DNA of 64,000 bases from Quercus robur (taxonomy: Eukaryota > Streptophyta > Magnoliopsida > Fagales > Fagaceae), in NCBI RefSeq assembly GCF_932294415.1, contig NC_065535.1, positions 9,667,282-9,731,281 on the forward strand. Reading direction: 5' to 3'. The notes under the pieces were generated by a model. It saw only the letters and a list, made by a program, of their open reading frames with translations. It ran no database searches and had not been told where the DNA came from. The position numbers were made by a program, and so were the translations under genes. Below, in pieces: positions 47,400-58,728 of the stretch. Within the stretch, counting starts at the first letter, position 1; every line of letters begins with the position of its first letter.

Positions 47400-48142
47400 A
47401 CCTTGCTTCTTGAAAAGGAAAGCTCCAAACATAGAGTAGGAAACAACTTAATCACGAATCGTGTCACTTTTTTATAATTCATGTGCTAACTTATTACTTT
47501 GTATTTTATCGATCATAACTTACAATGTATTTTTATTTATTTATTTATTTTACTTTCCTTATAAAATAATTTAAAATAGAAAAAAAATCAGACACATGAC
47601 ATACCATAATTAGTGAAGCACAAAATATAACACAAAAAATAAAACAATGGATATGTATTTATAAATTTTCTTTTCTTTTCTTTTCTTTTTTTAAGAAAGG
47701 GTAAGTAGGATTGGATAAAATCATGCTAAAGAACTGGAAAGAGATCCTATGAAAGATCCTCCATCCATACAAATAAATTGTGATTTAATAAAGATCTCTG
47801 GGCTAAGATAAGAGTTACAGCATTGTTTTGCCTTAATTTGTACATGTAAAAAACTATAACAAAATAAATTATGTGCCTATTAATGTGTGTAACCCGACAT
47901 CATATGACCAATCTTTTATCATATTTAGTTATTTACAACTCACAATTTATATTAAGATAAAAACACTCTCTCACTATTGCAAATTTCTGTAATTTTGAGG
48001 CCTCTCTATTGCCTTATTCTTTTCTTTTTTATTTAGTAAAAATATTTTATTGATTAAATTAATTATTTAGTAACAATATAATCCAAATTAAGACAATACG
48101 ATCGAAAACACATGCATGACTAGCAGTATCCAACTTCACTAA
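47400..48142. other. Upstream DNA of XTH copy 1
   Basis: It shares 'tgtgtaacccgacatcatat' (47,886) with the upstream DNA of XTH copy 2 (50,580), showing that the tandem duplication included the distal promoter. The part after 48,000 ('tttagtaacaatataatcca') matches repeats near 53,150 and 61,400. No gene is seen. Confidence 0.6.
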
Positions 48143-48699
48143 GGCTCCGCTTTGGAGTTCATAAGGGAATGGAATGGAATGGAATGAGATGGTCATAAGG
48201 GAATGGAAAGGAATGGAATGGAATGGAATGTATTTAAGTAAGGGAAAGGAATGGAATGGAATGGAATTAAGTAACCTTGATTGGATCTTTTAAAATAAAT
48301 GAATCGAAATGAATGAAATATAAGTAATCCTGTTTGGGAGCAACATGGAGAGAATGGAATGGAATCATTTTATGACAATATTACTATTAGACCCCTATTT
48401 TAAAATAAAATGTTGAATATATAGGGGTATTTTGAGAGTTCTAGTAAAAAAATCATTAAATCTAATTTCATTCCCTCCCAATTTCGGGGGGAATGAAAAT
48501 TTGAGGTTTTAAGGGAATAGAGAGGAATGAGTGTTCCCTCCTATCCATTCCATTCCCTCTCACTTAAACTCCCAAACAAGGTAATGAACTTTTCATTCCC
48601 TCCATTAAAACTCCCAAACAAGAGAAGGGAAGAATATTCTAAAATTATTCTAAAATTATTCTTTTTATTCATTTCCATTCCCTCCTCCCAAGCGGAGCC
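48143..48699. mobile_element. Tourist-like MITE with (TGGAA)n interior
   Basis: The 557-bp element is flanked by TAA at 48,140-48,142 and 48,700-48,702. The inverted ends are GGCTCCGCTTTGGAG and the complement GGCTCCGCTTGGGAG. Inside are stretches of TGGAA/GGAAT repeats and TTCCATTCCC complements. The TAA duplication and ends fit PIF/Harbinger. It splits a segment that is continuous near 53,090-53,290. Confidence 0.82.
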
Positions 48700-49117
48700 T
48701 AAAGGAAAAATAAAAAAGAATAGCATCCAACGTCAAATTGCCTGACTGCAGATTATTTTGATGAAAAAGTACGAAGGTGAAATGGTACTTGGTGGCTTTG
48801 GTGATTGTAACTTGTAATCGTTCTTATACAACAACATGATAACCAAATACTTAATTTCTGTAACTTTTTATTTATTTATTATTTAATTTTTTTTAGAATG
48901 TTTTTGGTTTAAACTTTTTATTATTATTTTTTTTATAAGATAGAGATTCTACTTTAACATAATTTAAGTGAGTTATAGTACCATTATAAATTTAGAATAG
49001 TACTGTAGCACAATTGCAAATTTTTTTATAATTATTATCAGACTGGTTAATGGCCATTTTTTGTGCTTTGATGCTAAAATATAGCATATTATGGCATATA
49101 CAAGACCGGGTATAATT

Positions 49118-50397
49118 CTACTGGTTACTTGGGCATTCTGGAGGAGGTTTGGAGCCAGCTAAACAATAGTCATAAACCAAGTATTTGTTTCTCACATCTT
49201 CGTATGCACTTTGTTGTTGACTGTCTAACTTCCAGTACTTCACCCCATTCCATGAAAATGTGGGAGAAGAGCACTCAGAAAAACCAATGGTGTGGTTTTG
49301 AGCTAAGCAACCGTCAATGCCAAATCCTTGATAGTAGGCTTGGAAGGGTGCTTGACTCCAATTTGGCTCACCAGCCCATGATCCATTCCAAATGGTTGCC
49401 TCTATTTGCATTGATTGTGCTGGGTAACCCACTCCAATTTTGTTGTTATTCTTAAACACTCTTATGGGAGTGTCATCCACGAACCACCTATACATAAACT
49501 TTTATGTTAGAAAATATTGTCAAGAATAAGCAAATAAATAAAATGGATGAGGCCATGGGAGAGATATTATTCATACACCACTTGATGTTGGTTCCAAAGT
49601 ATTTGGTAATTATGAAAGTCTGTAGTTGGATCAAACCAAAGAGAGATTCTTTGCTCCCTAAAACCTTGACCATTTGTAAACACATTTGTTTGCAACAAAT
49701 ATTGTTGTGTCTTACCACCCAAAAACTCAAAATCGAGCTCATCATGCTTGGGTGTATGTGATCTTAGCTGCCATTAACAAACACTAGTATTAGTATCATT
49801 TATTATGGATGTATACCAAATTAGGAAATTGATGGGATTAGCCAAGGGAGATTAGGGGTCCAAAATATGAAACACTACTTACATAGAAGCTTGTAATAAT
49901 TCCGGTTGTATCTTTATTCGGGAGTTTCATTCTCATACCAAAGAATCCAGAACCGTAAGTTTTTAAGGACCTAAAACCTGAACCTGTGTTGCATGAGCAT
50001 GCACATACAAATTAAAAAAAAAAAAAACACACACACACACACACACACACAAAAGAATCGAAGACTAAAATTTTGTAATCTCTTTTAGACATGAGCATCA
50101 TTATTTCACAATTATAAAAGCCATAAAGATACAAACAAGACGCACAAGTTAACATCACAAACACGTGTATAAGTGCATGCAAGAACAAATTAATTAGAAG
50201 AACAATCATAAAATAGAAGATCAACCTGATGATTGGTCCATTGAAATTTGAATCTCTTTCCCTTGGTTAAGAAGCTGGGTATGTTCTTGTCCATACAAGA
50301 TGACATAGTTTTGTGACCAAGGAACATCCTCGGCAGCACTTGCATGCCCAACAGCAGCAAGCAGAGTCACAAAAAGGCATAGCACTAATGAATCCAT
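49118..50397 (-). CDS. Xyloglucan endotransglucosylase/hydrolase, copy 2
   Basis: This is the tandem paralogue of the XTH at 45,637. Four exons on the minus strand: 50397-50226, 49983-49883, 49767-49577 and 49487-49118, frame-consistent, total 277 aa. The signal peptide is about residues 1-21 ([21 protein letters not shown]). The catalytic motif [10 protein letters not shown] has E101 and E105. The next residues read GKT instead of TNKT, one residue shorter, so the N-glycosylation site that copy 1 and most XTHs have beside the active site is gone. The C-terminal domain keeps VYDYC and PPPEC, and the tail is shorter. An in-frame upstream ATG at 50,430 exists, but the start at 50,397 matches copy 1 and gives a cleaner signal peptide. 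The gene looks intact. Confidence 0.94.
50027..50052. repeat. (CA)n microsatellite in XTH copy 2 intron 1
   Basis: A CA run follows an A13 tract. Confidence 0.9.
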
Positions 50398-50475
50398 GAA
50401 GAAAGTGCGAGTGTGTACGTGTGTAATCAAGGGAAAGAAATCTAGTTATCTTGTGGTTTGTGGTCTTGTGTTGTG

Positions 50476-50483
50476 TTTATATA
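50476..50483 (-). promoter_or_regulatory. TATA box of XTH copy 2
   Basis: TATATAAA on the minus strand, about 80 bp upstream of the ATG at 50,397, in the same sequence context as copy 1. Confidence 0.7.
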
Positions 50484-50897
50484 GGAAGCTCTACGGTTCC
50501 TGTTAAGGTAAAAGCTCCAAAAATAGGATAGGAAACTACTAAATTATGATGTAACTTGGTTATCTTGCTCTCTATTAATGTGTGTAACCCGACATCATAT
50601 GATGAATCTTTGATCATCATTAGTATTTACACATTACAATTTTAAATTTCTTTAATCTTGATACCTCACTATTGTTAAAAAAAATATTAAGATGTGTAAT
50701 ATATATATTAAGAAGCGGATAAGAAATTGACTTCTAATACAGTGATGGAGCCATAAAATTTCTACAAGGGTGCCAAGCTAAAGATATGTATAAAAAATAA
50801 AAATCCAAAGAATAACCTGCACTCACCCAAAATATGCTTATAACATGATTTAACAAATGCTATTTTTTTACATATAACAAGGTGTGTGTATAACATT

Positions 50898-50898
<1 letters not shown>

Positions 50899-50952
<54 letters not shown>
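50899..50952. repeat. (CT)n microsatellite
   Basis: About 26 CT units with one interruption, followed by a T-rich run. Confidence 0.95.
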
Positions 50953-50956
<4 letters not shown>

Positions 50957-50999
50957 CTTTTTTTTTTTTTTTAATTTTAACTAAAAACTAAAAAAAATT

Positions 51000-51816
51000 T
51001 GTAGGGCACTTGGGCCCAGATTCTCATTATTTATCCATATATTGGGCTTGTGGCCCAAGTCGAGAACGAGGATTTGCCTGAGGGGGAGAAGTCTTCATCA
51101 GAGGAGATTCCGCTGATAAATAAAAAGTGGGGTTTGGTCATAATAGCTCCGAAGAGTGTGTCGAGGATGAAAACTTCCTCAGTCGGACTTGGCCGAGGTC
51201 CTGGAAGATGGTTTTACAGCAAGGATGACAACTCTTGAAATTCAGTTGGGGCGAACAAGTATTGCAGAGATATAAGATAAGGATAAGCCCCAAAATATTT
51301 GGGGAGAAAGCTGCTACCTCCGCATTAAATGCACTGTAGCTAATCCCCTGGCCGCATTAATGTAGAAGTAATACCTGAACAGTGTATTTCAGCCTTACAG
51401 CTACTATATGAGGACTTATGAAAAGTGCTGATGGGACAAGTATCAGCCCTAACCATCTAGCATACAGGTGGAAGGTGGAGATGAAAAGGAGGGAGAGTAT
51501 AAAAGAAAGAGGAGGAAACAAGATGAGGAAATCAAAAAATTGAGAGAAGAGATACTGTAGTAATCCACAATCAAACTTGTAATGCTATCTAAAAGCATTA
51601 TACAAGAACTATTGTCCTTGGATTCCGCCGAGGACGTTCTTCCTTCATTTTACGGTTGTTCATTTTTATCTTTTTCTCATAAAGCCTATCTAGCTCGTTG
51701 TTTGACCAACTAAAGCCCAGTTTTCCAACTCATTCCTCTACAAATTCATTGTTTGGGGTTTCTTGGGCCTAAAGCCATCCACGTGTTGGGCTAGGAACTC
51801 AAATCGGGTCCTTACA
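51000..51816 (+). mobile_element. Solo LTR (817 bp), same family as 40.2 kb
   Basis: It begins TGTAGGGCAC and ends GGGTCCTTACA. The flanks AAATT (left) and AATTT (right) are an imperfect 5-bp duplication. A TATAAAAG box lies at 51,498-51,505, in the same orientation and with similar downstream GA-rich sequence as in the element at 40,202. It repeats CCGAGGA motifs. No internal region is present. It lies between XTH copy 2 and a repeat that also flanks XTH copy 1. Confidence 0.75.
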
Positions 51817-53289
51817 AATTTTAAATCCTAACTATTAAATCAACATTTACTATTTCTTCTAAAGGAAAAATAATAGCTTCCATATCTCTAATTTTATAAA
51901 TGAAAATTTTTTAAGAAGTGAATAATGCTTTTATTTAAAAGATTTACTTATAGATTTCTAGGAAATGCTATTATGGTATAAGAGTAATTAGAAAAAAGAA
52001 ACCGTGAATAAATAATCTATAAAATTTCTATTCTTATGAAATAAATTAAATACACTTTGAATTAATGAGTTATTATGGTATAAGAGTAATTAGAGGAAAC
52101 AAAAATGATGCATTAGTCATCTAAATAAATTTGTTACAAGATTTTAGTAAAAATCTAGGGGGATATCATTTAAATTTTTATCTAAAGTTACATTTATTTA
52201 TCAAAAAATATAAGATGAATGAGGGATTTTTAAAAGGATTTGGCTTGGTCCTTTAATACTTTTTCAACTGGACATGTCCATTTGTTTTAAATATACAATA
52301 ACAAGTGGTAGTGAGTTTTAATATCTATTTTTAATTTAGTTAGTGGGTGATATGATAATTTTTCACTAAAATAAAAGGAGATTCCAATTAAAAAAGTACT
52401 GAAAGTAAGTCAAACCCCTTTTTGAAAAGTCACGAGGCCATGCCCCTAGCCCTTCTTCCTTTGCCCCTATCCTAATGTGTCCACTTTTCTTTTCTTTTTT
52501 TTTAGGAAAATCCTAATGTGTCCACTTAAACAACGTTTAAAGTGGTGAAGTTTTTTGAGTCCCACATAGTGATGGAAAGAAATATTTTATAAGTTTATAT
52601 GTTCATGAATTGGATATTAAATTGAGTTTATGCATGTGTGGGCTGGGCCCTCTTGTCCAAATAATATTTTTATTTTTTATTTTTTGTGTCGTTAAGTCTA
52701 TGCACAATAGAAATTTTGAACATTGTGTCTATTCACCAACGTATATATTTATCATCTCTCATTCATATAAATATTTTTACTAAGAAATTTCTCAAAGCAT
52801 ATATTTTTCTGCATACATCTGTATAGAGTCAAAAAAAGAAAAAGAAACATAGTTTAGTTCGCTGAGCACGAAGATTGCAATGCTTCTTATACATGTTGTT
52901 GATCATTTTTAATTATTTTATAGATTTCTTCTATTTATTGTTTGGATTGCGAGTTATTTAATTATTTTACATATTTCTTCTATTTATTGTTCTTGCCGGT
53001 TGAATTTATTTGTGATTAGAATTGTGAATATTGTACTTGTTTATATAATTACAAAAAATAAATTAATTTTCTGAAATATATCCAACAACTATTGCCTCAT
53101 TCTCTTATGTTTTTAATTAATTTTTTTTAAGTTGTTAATTTAGTAACAATATTTTAATTGATGTACTTATTTAGTAACGGTATTTTTTTTACTTAACTAC
53201 AGGTTGTGTTGATGAGAAAGTACGATAATGGAATGGTACATAGTAGCTTTGGTGATTGTAAGATCGTTCTTATATAATCACTAGATTTT
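51817..53289. repeat. Repeat segment shared with 60.7-61.4 kb and 48.0-48.9 kb
   Basis: 52,500-53,175 matches 60,725-61,410 in order ('tgtgtccacttaaacaac' / 'tgtctacttaaacactg', 'gagtcccacatagt', 'gcatgtgt-ggctggg', 'tttcttctatttattgttct', 'caacaactattgcctc'). Its end (53,090-53,290) also matches 48,000-48,130 plus 48,745-48,840 beside XTH copy 1. No coding family is recognised. Confidence 0.65.
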
Positions 53290-53560
53290 ACACCCTAGAC
53301 TTTCATAAAAAATACCCAAAAAATACTTTTAACAAATCTCACACTCACAAATGAAATGTATATTGATAAAAGTTTGGGATTTATAGTGTCCCATTTGAGT
53401 TTAATGCTAGCTAAGACTTTTGCTAAAATTTTATACAAGCAACCCACAAAACTAATTAACCTGTAATCTTTCAAACTTTGTGCCACAACTTTTATCGGTA
53501 TGCAACTTGGAAAGAGTAGGTTGCGCTTCGCTGAGAATTTCTGATAGTATATCAAAGCTC
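53290..53560 (-). mobile_element. L1-type LINE reverse transcriptase fragment
   Basis: The minus-strand frame contains SLKDYRLISFVGCLYKILAK followed by VLA-I-K, the well-known (N-P)-S-L-K-D-Y-R-P-I-S-L-V-G block of plant L1 reverse transcriptases. About 85 residues remain and the catalytic YADD region is missing. It is a dead piece. No target duplication is seen. Confidence 0.75.
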
Positions 53561-54397
53561 CATTTTACAAGCTTTAGCACCCTAAACCTGAAGCAACTAT
53601 ATCATGCTTTAGGATATTGTATACCTCTTTTTACATCTTTAGGTTGAATGTATTTTCTAGAGTTTTGCATCTGTAACTGTAAGTGTACCACTTGGTCTTG
53701 GTGAGAATTTCAATTGCTGAAAAAACTGGTGATCAATATTCATACTTATTGAGTTTGAGGTGCTCAATAATTTAGTCCATTTTTCTGAACAATTGCTAGT
53801 GAATGAATAAAGACACTGGTAATCTAACTCGTCAAACATGTAAACTTCACAGTGCTAAGGTAACTGCTATAAATGAATATAATTTTCTGAAAGTAACATC
53901 GACAACATCAATGTACATTTTCTTCAACACTTATCTTGTAACCCTTAACATGTTACCATGCAAATCGGAGAAACAACCATTTTGAGGTAAAAACATAAAA
54001 TGGCTAGTATAATCATTTTACATCGAATTTAACTACTGCATAATATTAAATGTACACGCCAAAACATCTGACAATGTGTGATCATAACATGTGTGCAAAA
54101 AGGAACACTGTACAGTGTATATTAAGCTTACAAAGTTCATTTTTGTTTGGTAATCCATTCTCACTAATCACAGATTTAGAAGTTCTCGTAGTTGCAAGAC
54201 ATTTTATACATTGTACCATCAAAAAAATTAGTTTATTGTTCATCAAAATTTTCAACTCAAGAAATAACCATCATGAAAAGGGAAAGACAAATTTCAACAC
54301 TCTTTCTTTTCCTCCTCTTCCGGGCAACATTGGACTCCATGTTGGGCATACCCCAAATCCCAAGCTCCTAAATTTTATGGGACCTAAATAGCACTTC
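53561..54397. other. Intergenic, no gene seen
   Basis: The distal part would be the 3' flank of the TIC20-like pseudogene. Nothing else is recognised. Confidence 0.5.
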
Positions 54398-55684
54398 CTA
54401 GAAAGGCCGTTGGTATCCCCCAATTTTAAAAAGACTATGGATAAATGCACTATCACTGATCAAAGGGATTTTAACATACTTACCAGCAAGAGCACACCTT
54501 ACACACTCCAACATGATGAAAATATATAAGAATCACACAGCTACCCAATAGTACAATCCACATGTACCTTGGAAGTGTATAAGTGGCATGAAATTGCTTG
54601 ACGAAACTACCACTTGCAGGGCCTGTTCCAATAAAAAGCTCATTGCCACATGGAATCTTAGATAATGAGGCCATTTTTTATTCTGCACCACTCCAAAGTA
54701 TGCTAAGTAGAAATGTAGTATATGGAACCACCAAGGCAACCTCCTAACTGCTCCTGGGATATAATACAACAAATCCTCAAGGAATCCATGTTGGTCAAGT
54801 AAGCTTTTGACATAAGATGCTGTCTCAAACATCTACAAAGCTAAAAGATAGGGGATACATACAATAATGGTCCACCACCATTCTGGCTTCTCAGTCATTT
54901 TTGGATTGCGATAACCGAATGGATTATCCTTGGATACTTGCAGAGGCATTATAGATTTGCGTGGTCTGGGTAATAAAGGAATTCTATGCAACAAGCCACC
55001 TTGATTCCCACTTGAAAACGGAGATGATGTAACGGAAAGGTGTGGGAATGAATTTCCTACAAATTATACAATTGGGAATTAGAAAATATCAATGACCTTG
55101 GGGATGTCCCACATTCAATGATCCATTCAAGTATTCAACCATGAACAAGCTTCTTAATAATATTTAGAAATTCCATCTTTGTGCCTAGTTGATCTTAAAT
55201 CCACAACCTCACCCTCCAACCAATTGTTATAGGAGAAGGAAGTGTTAGTTAAGCTATAGCTCATGGGTAGATATTCCATATTATTGACTACGTAAGCAAT
55301 ATAAGACAAGTTAAGGAGGTAGAAACTCTCCCTTTCTGAATGATGTAGCACTTTTGCAAGTAGATAGCAAAAGGAAGAAACAGGGAAGGTTCTTCAAAGC
55401 CAGTTCCCTCCAAAAAATTATGCAATCAGTTCTCTTTAGCAGGATTATTGTGCCACTAACAATAAATTGGTTATCTAAACCTGTATCATTTCCCCAAAGG
55501 CTGCCTCAATGATTTGAACTTTAAGAATCAAAATCTATCTAGTTAAAAGGGGAAAAGGAGAGAGAGAAAGTTGATAAGAAAATTAACATACCTTTAGAAC
55601 CGCATCCAACAACCGTGTGTCTAGCCAAGGATTTATGTGTTGTGAAGGTATTGGTAAATTTTTGTAGAATTGCATCCTTATACC
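54398..55684 (-). pseudogene. TIC20-like plastid import channel protein, disabled
   Basis: TIC20 proteins are four-span inner-envelope components of the chloroplast TIC translocon. The main exon equivalent is 55,056-54,398 and an upstream exon is 55,684-55,592 (donor GTATGT). The frame reads KPEWWWTIIVCIPYLLAL, then stop, then MFETASYVKSLL, YYIPGAVRRLP, KKWPHYLRFHVAMSFLLEQA, SSNFMPLIHFQG, LYYWVAV, then stop, then [20 protein letters not shown] and GGYQRPF. From memory this is closest to TIC20-IV. TAG (54,833-54,835) stands where the family has Gln, and TGA (54,533-54,535) where it has Gly. Apart from these two codons the frame is open to the normal end (TAG at 54,398), so decay is recent. The N-terminal transit region is uncertain. 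The ATG in the upstream exon is not in the TIC20 frame. A leader exon might lie near 59,300-59,470. Confidence 0.82.
55165..55290 (-). mobile_element. SINE-like remnant
   Basis: On the minus strand 'gagctatagcttaactaaca' and 'cctataacaattggttgga', followed by GGGTGAGG, resemble the SINE copies at 9452 and 19,338. It lies in the intron upstream of the TIC20 main exon. Confidence 0.5.
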
Positions 55685-56576
55685 TAGTGTTAAAGGCGAA
55701 CATCAGTATAAGAAGAACAATATGAAAACTCATTATCCAGGGGGAATCCCCTACTTTTCCTGTTAGACCCACCCCACTCCTGGAACAGGTTCAAGTTTTA
55801 TTAAATGTTATCTGAAATATGTACATCCTATAGTATCTCTTTCTGTCCCTAAGACGGGAGATTTCTGGAGACTCAAAAGCAATCATGTCCTATTTCTGCA
55901 CAAACATGCAGACCTAGAAAAAGTTCAACCACTTTGCTTGAGCCTGCATCTATCCCCTTGGGAATGATGATATATGGTATATTATCATGATGATCCATAT
56001 AGGATTAGAGTTGCGGCCAAAACCCAAATTCTTGAAAATGCTTTGTATCCAGTGCCAAACAATAAACATTCAAAATGCTACTCATCAAGCTACCTGAATA
56101 ACCTTCTATATTTTATATTTTTTTCTCCCCAAAATATATTCTTTTTCCCCCCAAGATGCTACTACATCTTAAAATTTTGTTCAAAACATTCTGCAACATG
56201 TTCAAGTTGATTGATTTAATATATTTCTCACTATATTAGTTCTCAGTTTTATATTAGAAAACTGAAACCCAAGGGAAAAAAATGATACCACACTAATTTA
56301 CTTAAGAAAAATAAAAGGACCTCTAAAAGTCACAAAAGCACCATGTAGATCTACACTGATAAATTATTCTAAAATTCTCTTACATTGCTAAAATTTCATA
56401 ATACTATAATCAATCAGACATTATTTATAGGTCTCTCAAAACCCAATGAAACCAATTGTTTCAATCATAACAAAATAAAAATCAGAGTAATGAAAATAGT
56501 AGAACTAATGATTTAGCAGATAGTACAAAGTACAATGTTACAGAACAAATCTCAAGTACTTGTAAGTTCAGCATTG
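55685..56576. other. Non-coding, between TIC20 relic and solo LTR
   Basis: No gene or clear repeat is seen. Probably intron or leader sequence of the former TIC20 gene. Confidence 0.4.
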
Positions 56577-56581
56577 TTGTC

Positions 56582-58484
56582 TGTTGAGGGCCATTTGTGA
56601 GAATCCAGGTGAAAAGAAAGAAAGCCCAATAACAAGGGCAACAAAGAATTGGCAAAGCAGACAGCAAAACCATCAGGCCCACGCGGCAGGAATAATAGAT
56701 CACAGGTCCAAGAAATAAACAAATGGGCCTTAAAGAGGCAAGTGGGTTTAAAGAAGCCAGGAAAGAGAGAAATAGCATCTCATGGGCAGTGTATGATGTA
56801 GAAAAGTGAGAAAGGGCCGCCGCAGACCCAAAGTAATGCAAACTAAGAAAGTAAAGGGTTTATGGCAAGCCCATAAACCCCAAGGATGAGAATAAGGTTA
56901 TTGGGCTAGGGAAACCCAATGAAGTTAGTAAAAGCCCATGGGAATGCAAAATTAGCAAAAGGGCCGAGGAACTCTAAAGAAAGCAAACGGGCCAAGGATG
57001 CCCAAGGAAAAGACAAAAGGGACGTAGGAGCCCATAAATAAGAGGAAACTAGTGGCCATACCAAGCCACTGGGAGAAAGAGTAAACGGCTGGCCTAAAGA
57101 GGCCCATCAGGATTAAATCATTACAGTAGGAATAACAGAACAATATGGCAAGAAATGAGGGAAACCAAGGAGTGGGCCAAAGAAATGTAAGGCCCATCAT
57201 CAAATAAAGCCTAGCTCCTGAAAGGAGCGGGAAAACAAAAAGCAGCCCACATAAAAGGTCAAAAAACACAGATGGCGAGCCTCCAAACCACGGCAGATGA
57301 ATGGACAGCAGCCAGATTTTAGACACATATGGAATGAAGGCATGCGCAAGACCCAGGCACCACCAGCCTGTACCCAGCCAATATAGAACATGGTGAGGTT
57401 GGGGGGTTAGAGATTCAGAGGGCATGGTTTGGTGGTGAGGAGAGGGGAAAAATCTATTTTGAAGGTTTCGACTCAGGCTCTTTCGGGGAGTTGTCTGCTG
57501 GGATGGCTTACTACCCAAAAGAGGCAAGCTGAGCTGGAACCATTAGGTGCATGCCATGAGGGATAGGGAGAGAGAAATAACCCAGACCGTAGCAGGAAAG
57601 GGTGCCACGGCAGACAAGCAAACAAAATACTCTTCCTTGTCTGGTGATGGGAGGGTGACACACAGACGGAACAGTGATGGTCGGCCAGTACACCCAGACC
57701 AAACAAAGGGAGTTAAGGGCTAAAACAGTAAAATCTGGTCACGGTAGGCATTATAAAAGGAGGGTCTTGCCGTGAATAGAAGGGGGAGAACGACAGGAAC
57801 TTCGACTAAGAGATAGAAAACTTAAAAAGAAATAGCAAAGAAACGAGTGGGAAAAGAAAGAAAGAAAACCACAAGAAAGAAAGAAAAAAGTGAGAATTAG
57901 AACGGTAGGCATGCACCGATAGATTGGTCCATTCTCTCCCTCATGAAATCCGGCTTTCTGTGAAAACCTCAAGAGCATCTGTGCAGAAAAACCACTCAGG
58001 CCCATTTCCCTCAGGGCAGTTAATCTCCACAGCAGGACTCTTTCTTGAGAGATTGACTGCGTTGAGAAGGAATGTTCTTTCCTTTGTGGTTCTGCTCCCG
58101 CGGATTGGATTTTGATTGATTTCCCAAATATTCTGACTAACCCATGCATATTAATATTTAATATCCTCTGTTATGTTCTTTCCCTTCAGCAAAGAAAACG
58201 ATTAATATTGCTGTTGTAATTGAGTTCAAGGGCTGTTTGGTCATTTCCCACTGAGTGGTTAGATATTTTTGTTTATTTTATTATTATTATGTCTGTCTAC
58301 CACGACTTGCCTGAAACAGTTTTGTCTGTCGTGAACACGTTCCTGACAGAGCTGGCCTAGTTTGCGCACAAGCCGGACCAACTTAAGTTGAAGTTGGACC
58401 GGTCCCAACTCCCTTATCCAGAAAACTTGGGCTTAGTGCAGTAGGAGGCAGCCCAACACCACTAGCACAGCCCACCACCTTACA
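56582..58484 (+). mobile_element. Long solo LTR (1903 bp)
   Basis: It begins TGTTGAGGGCC and ends CACCACCTTACA, flanked by the exact 5-bp duplication TTGTC at 56,577-56,581 and 58,485-58,489. A TATAAAAG box at 57,752-57,759 sets the plus orientation. The composition is purine-rich on the plus strand with many 'gggcc' and 'gcccaa' blocks. Minus-strand open frames of up to 191 codons inside it have no family match. No second LTR or internal genes are present, so this is a solo LTR. Its length suggests a Gypsy-type family, but this is not shown. Confidence 0.85.
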
Positions 58485-58512
58485 TTGTCCTCTTTCAATT
58501 CAAATTGAAGCT

Positions 58513-58728
58513 ATGAATCTTCAGTCTTTTGCATATATGGGAAATTATAACCAATTCATGATTCAATTTGTTTCCTGTCAAGTACTTAGAAGTCTATCAT
58601 TGTCTGAAACAGTATTTACAGAACAATGGTTGCAAGACCAAATTTCAAGACTTCCCCAGCTTAAGAATTTAAAGGCATGGTCTTGGGTATACCAGAAAAG
58701 TTGTTCTACTAGTACTCCTAGTCGCTAA
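58513..58728 (+). pseudogene. Possible F-box/LRR-type fragment
   Basis: The 71-codon frame contains CQVLRSLSLSETVFTEQWLQ, then DQISRLPQLKNLKAW. The spacing of Leu and the 'LKSL-L-....-W-Q-LISRLP-LE-L' pattern recall the leucine-rich repeats of plant F-box/LRR proteins. No F-box, start context or remaining repeats are found nearby, so if real it is a gene fragment. It may equally be chance. Confidence 0.35.

Noticed and set aside
45639-49761. Plus-strand frames opposite the XTH exons
   Set aside because: They are antisense to conserved GH16 exons and have no independent support.
54836-54875. Short intron that would remove the first TIC20 stop (GTATGT ... TTTGTAG)
   Set aside because: The interval of about 35 bases is far below the usual minimum plant intron length, and its removal would delete a conserved membrane segment.
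56482-58149. Minus-strand frames of up to 191 codons with membrane-like composition
   Set aside because: They lie inside the solo LTR (56,582-58,484) and reflect its purine-rich plus strand. No family is recognised.
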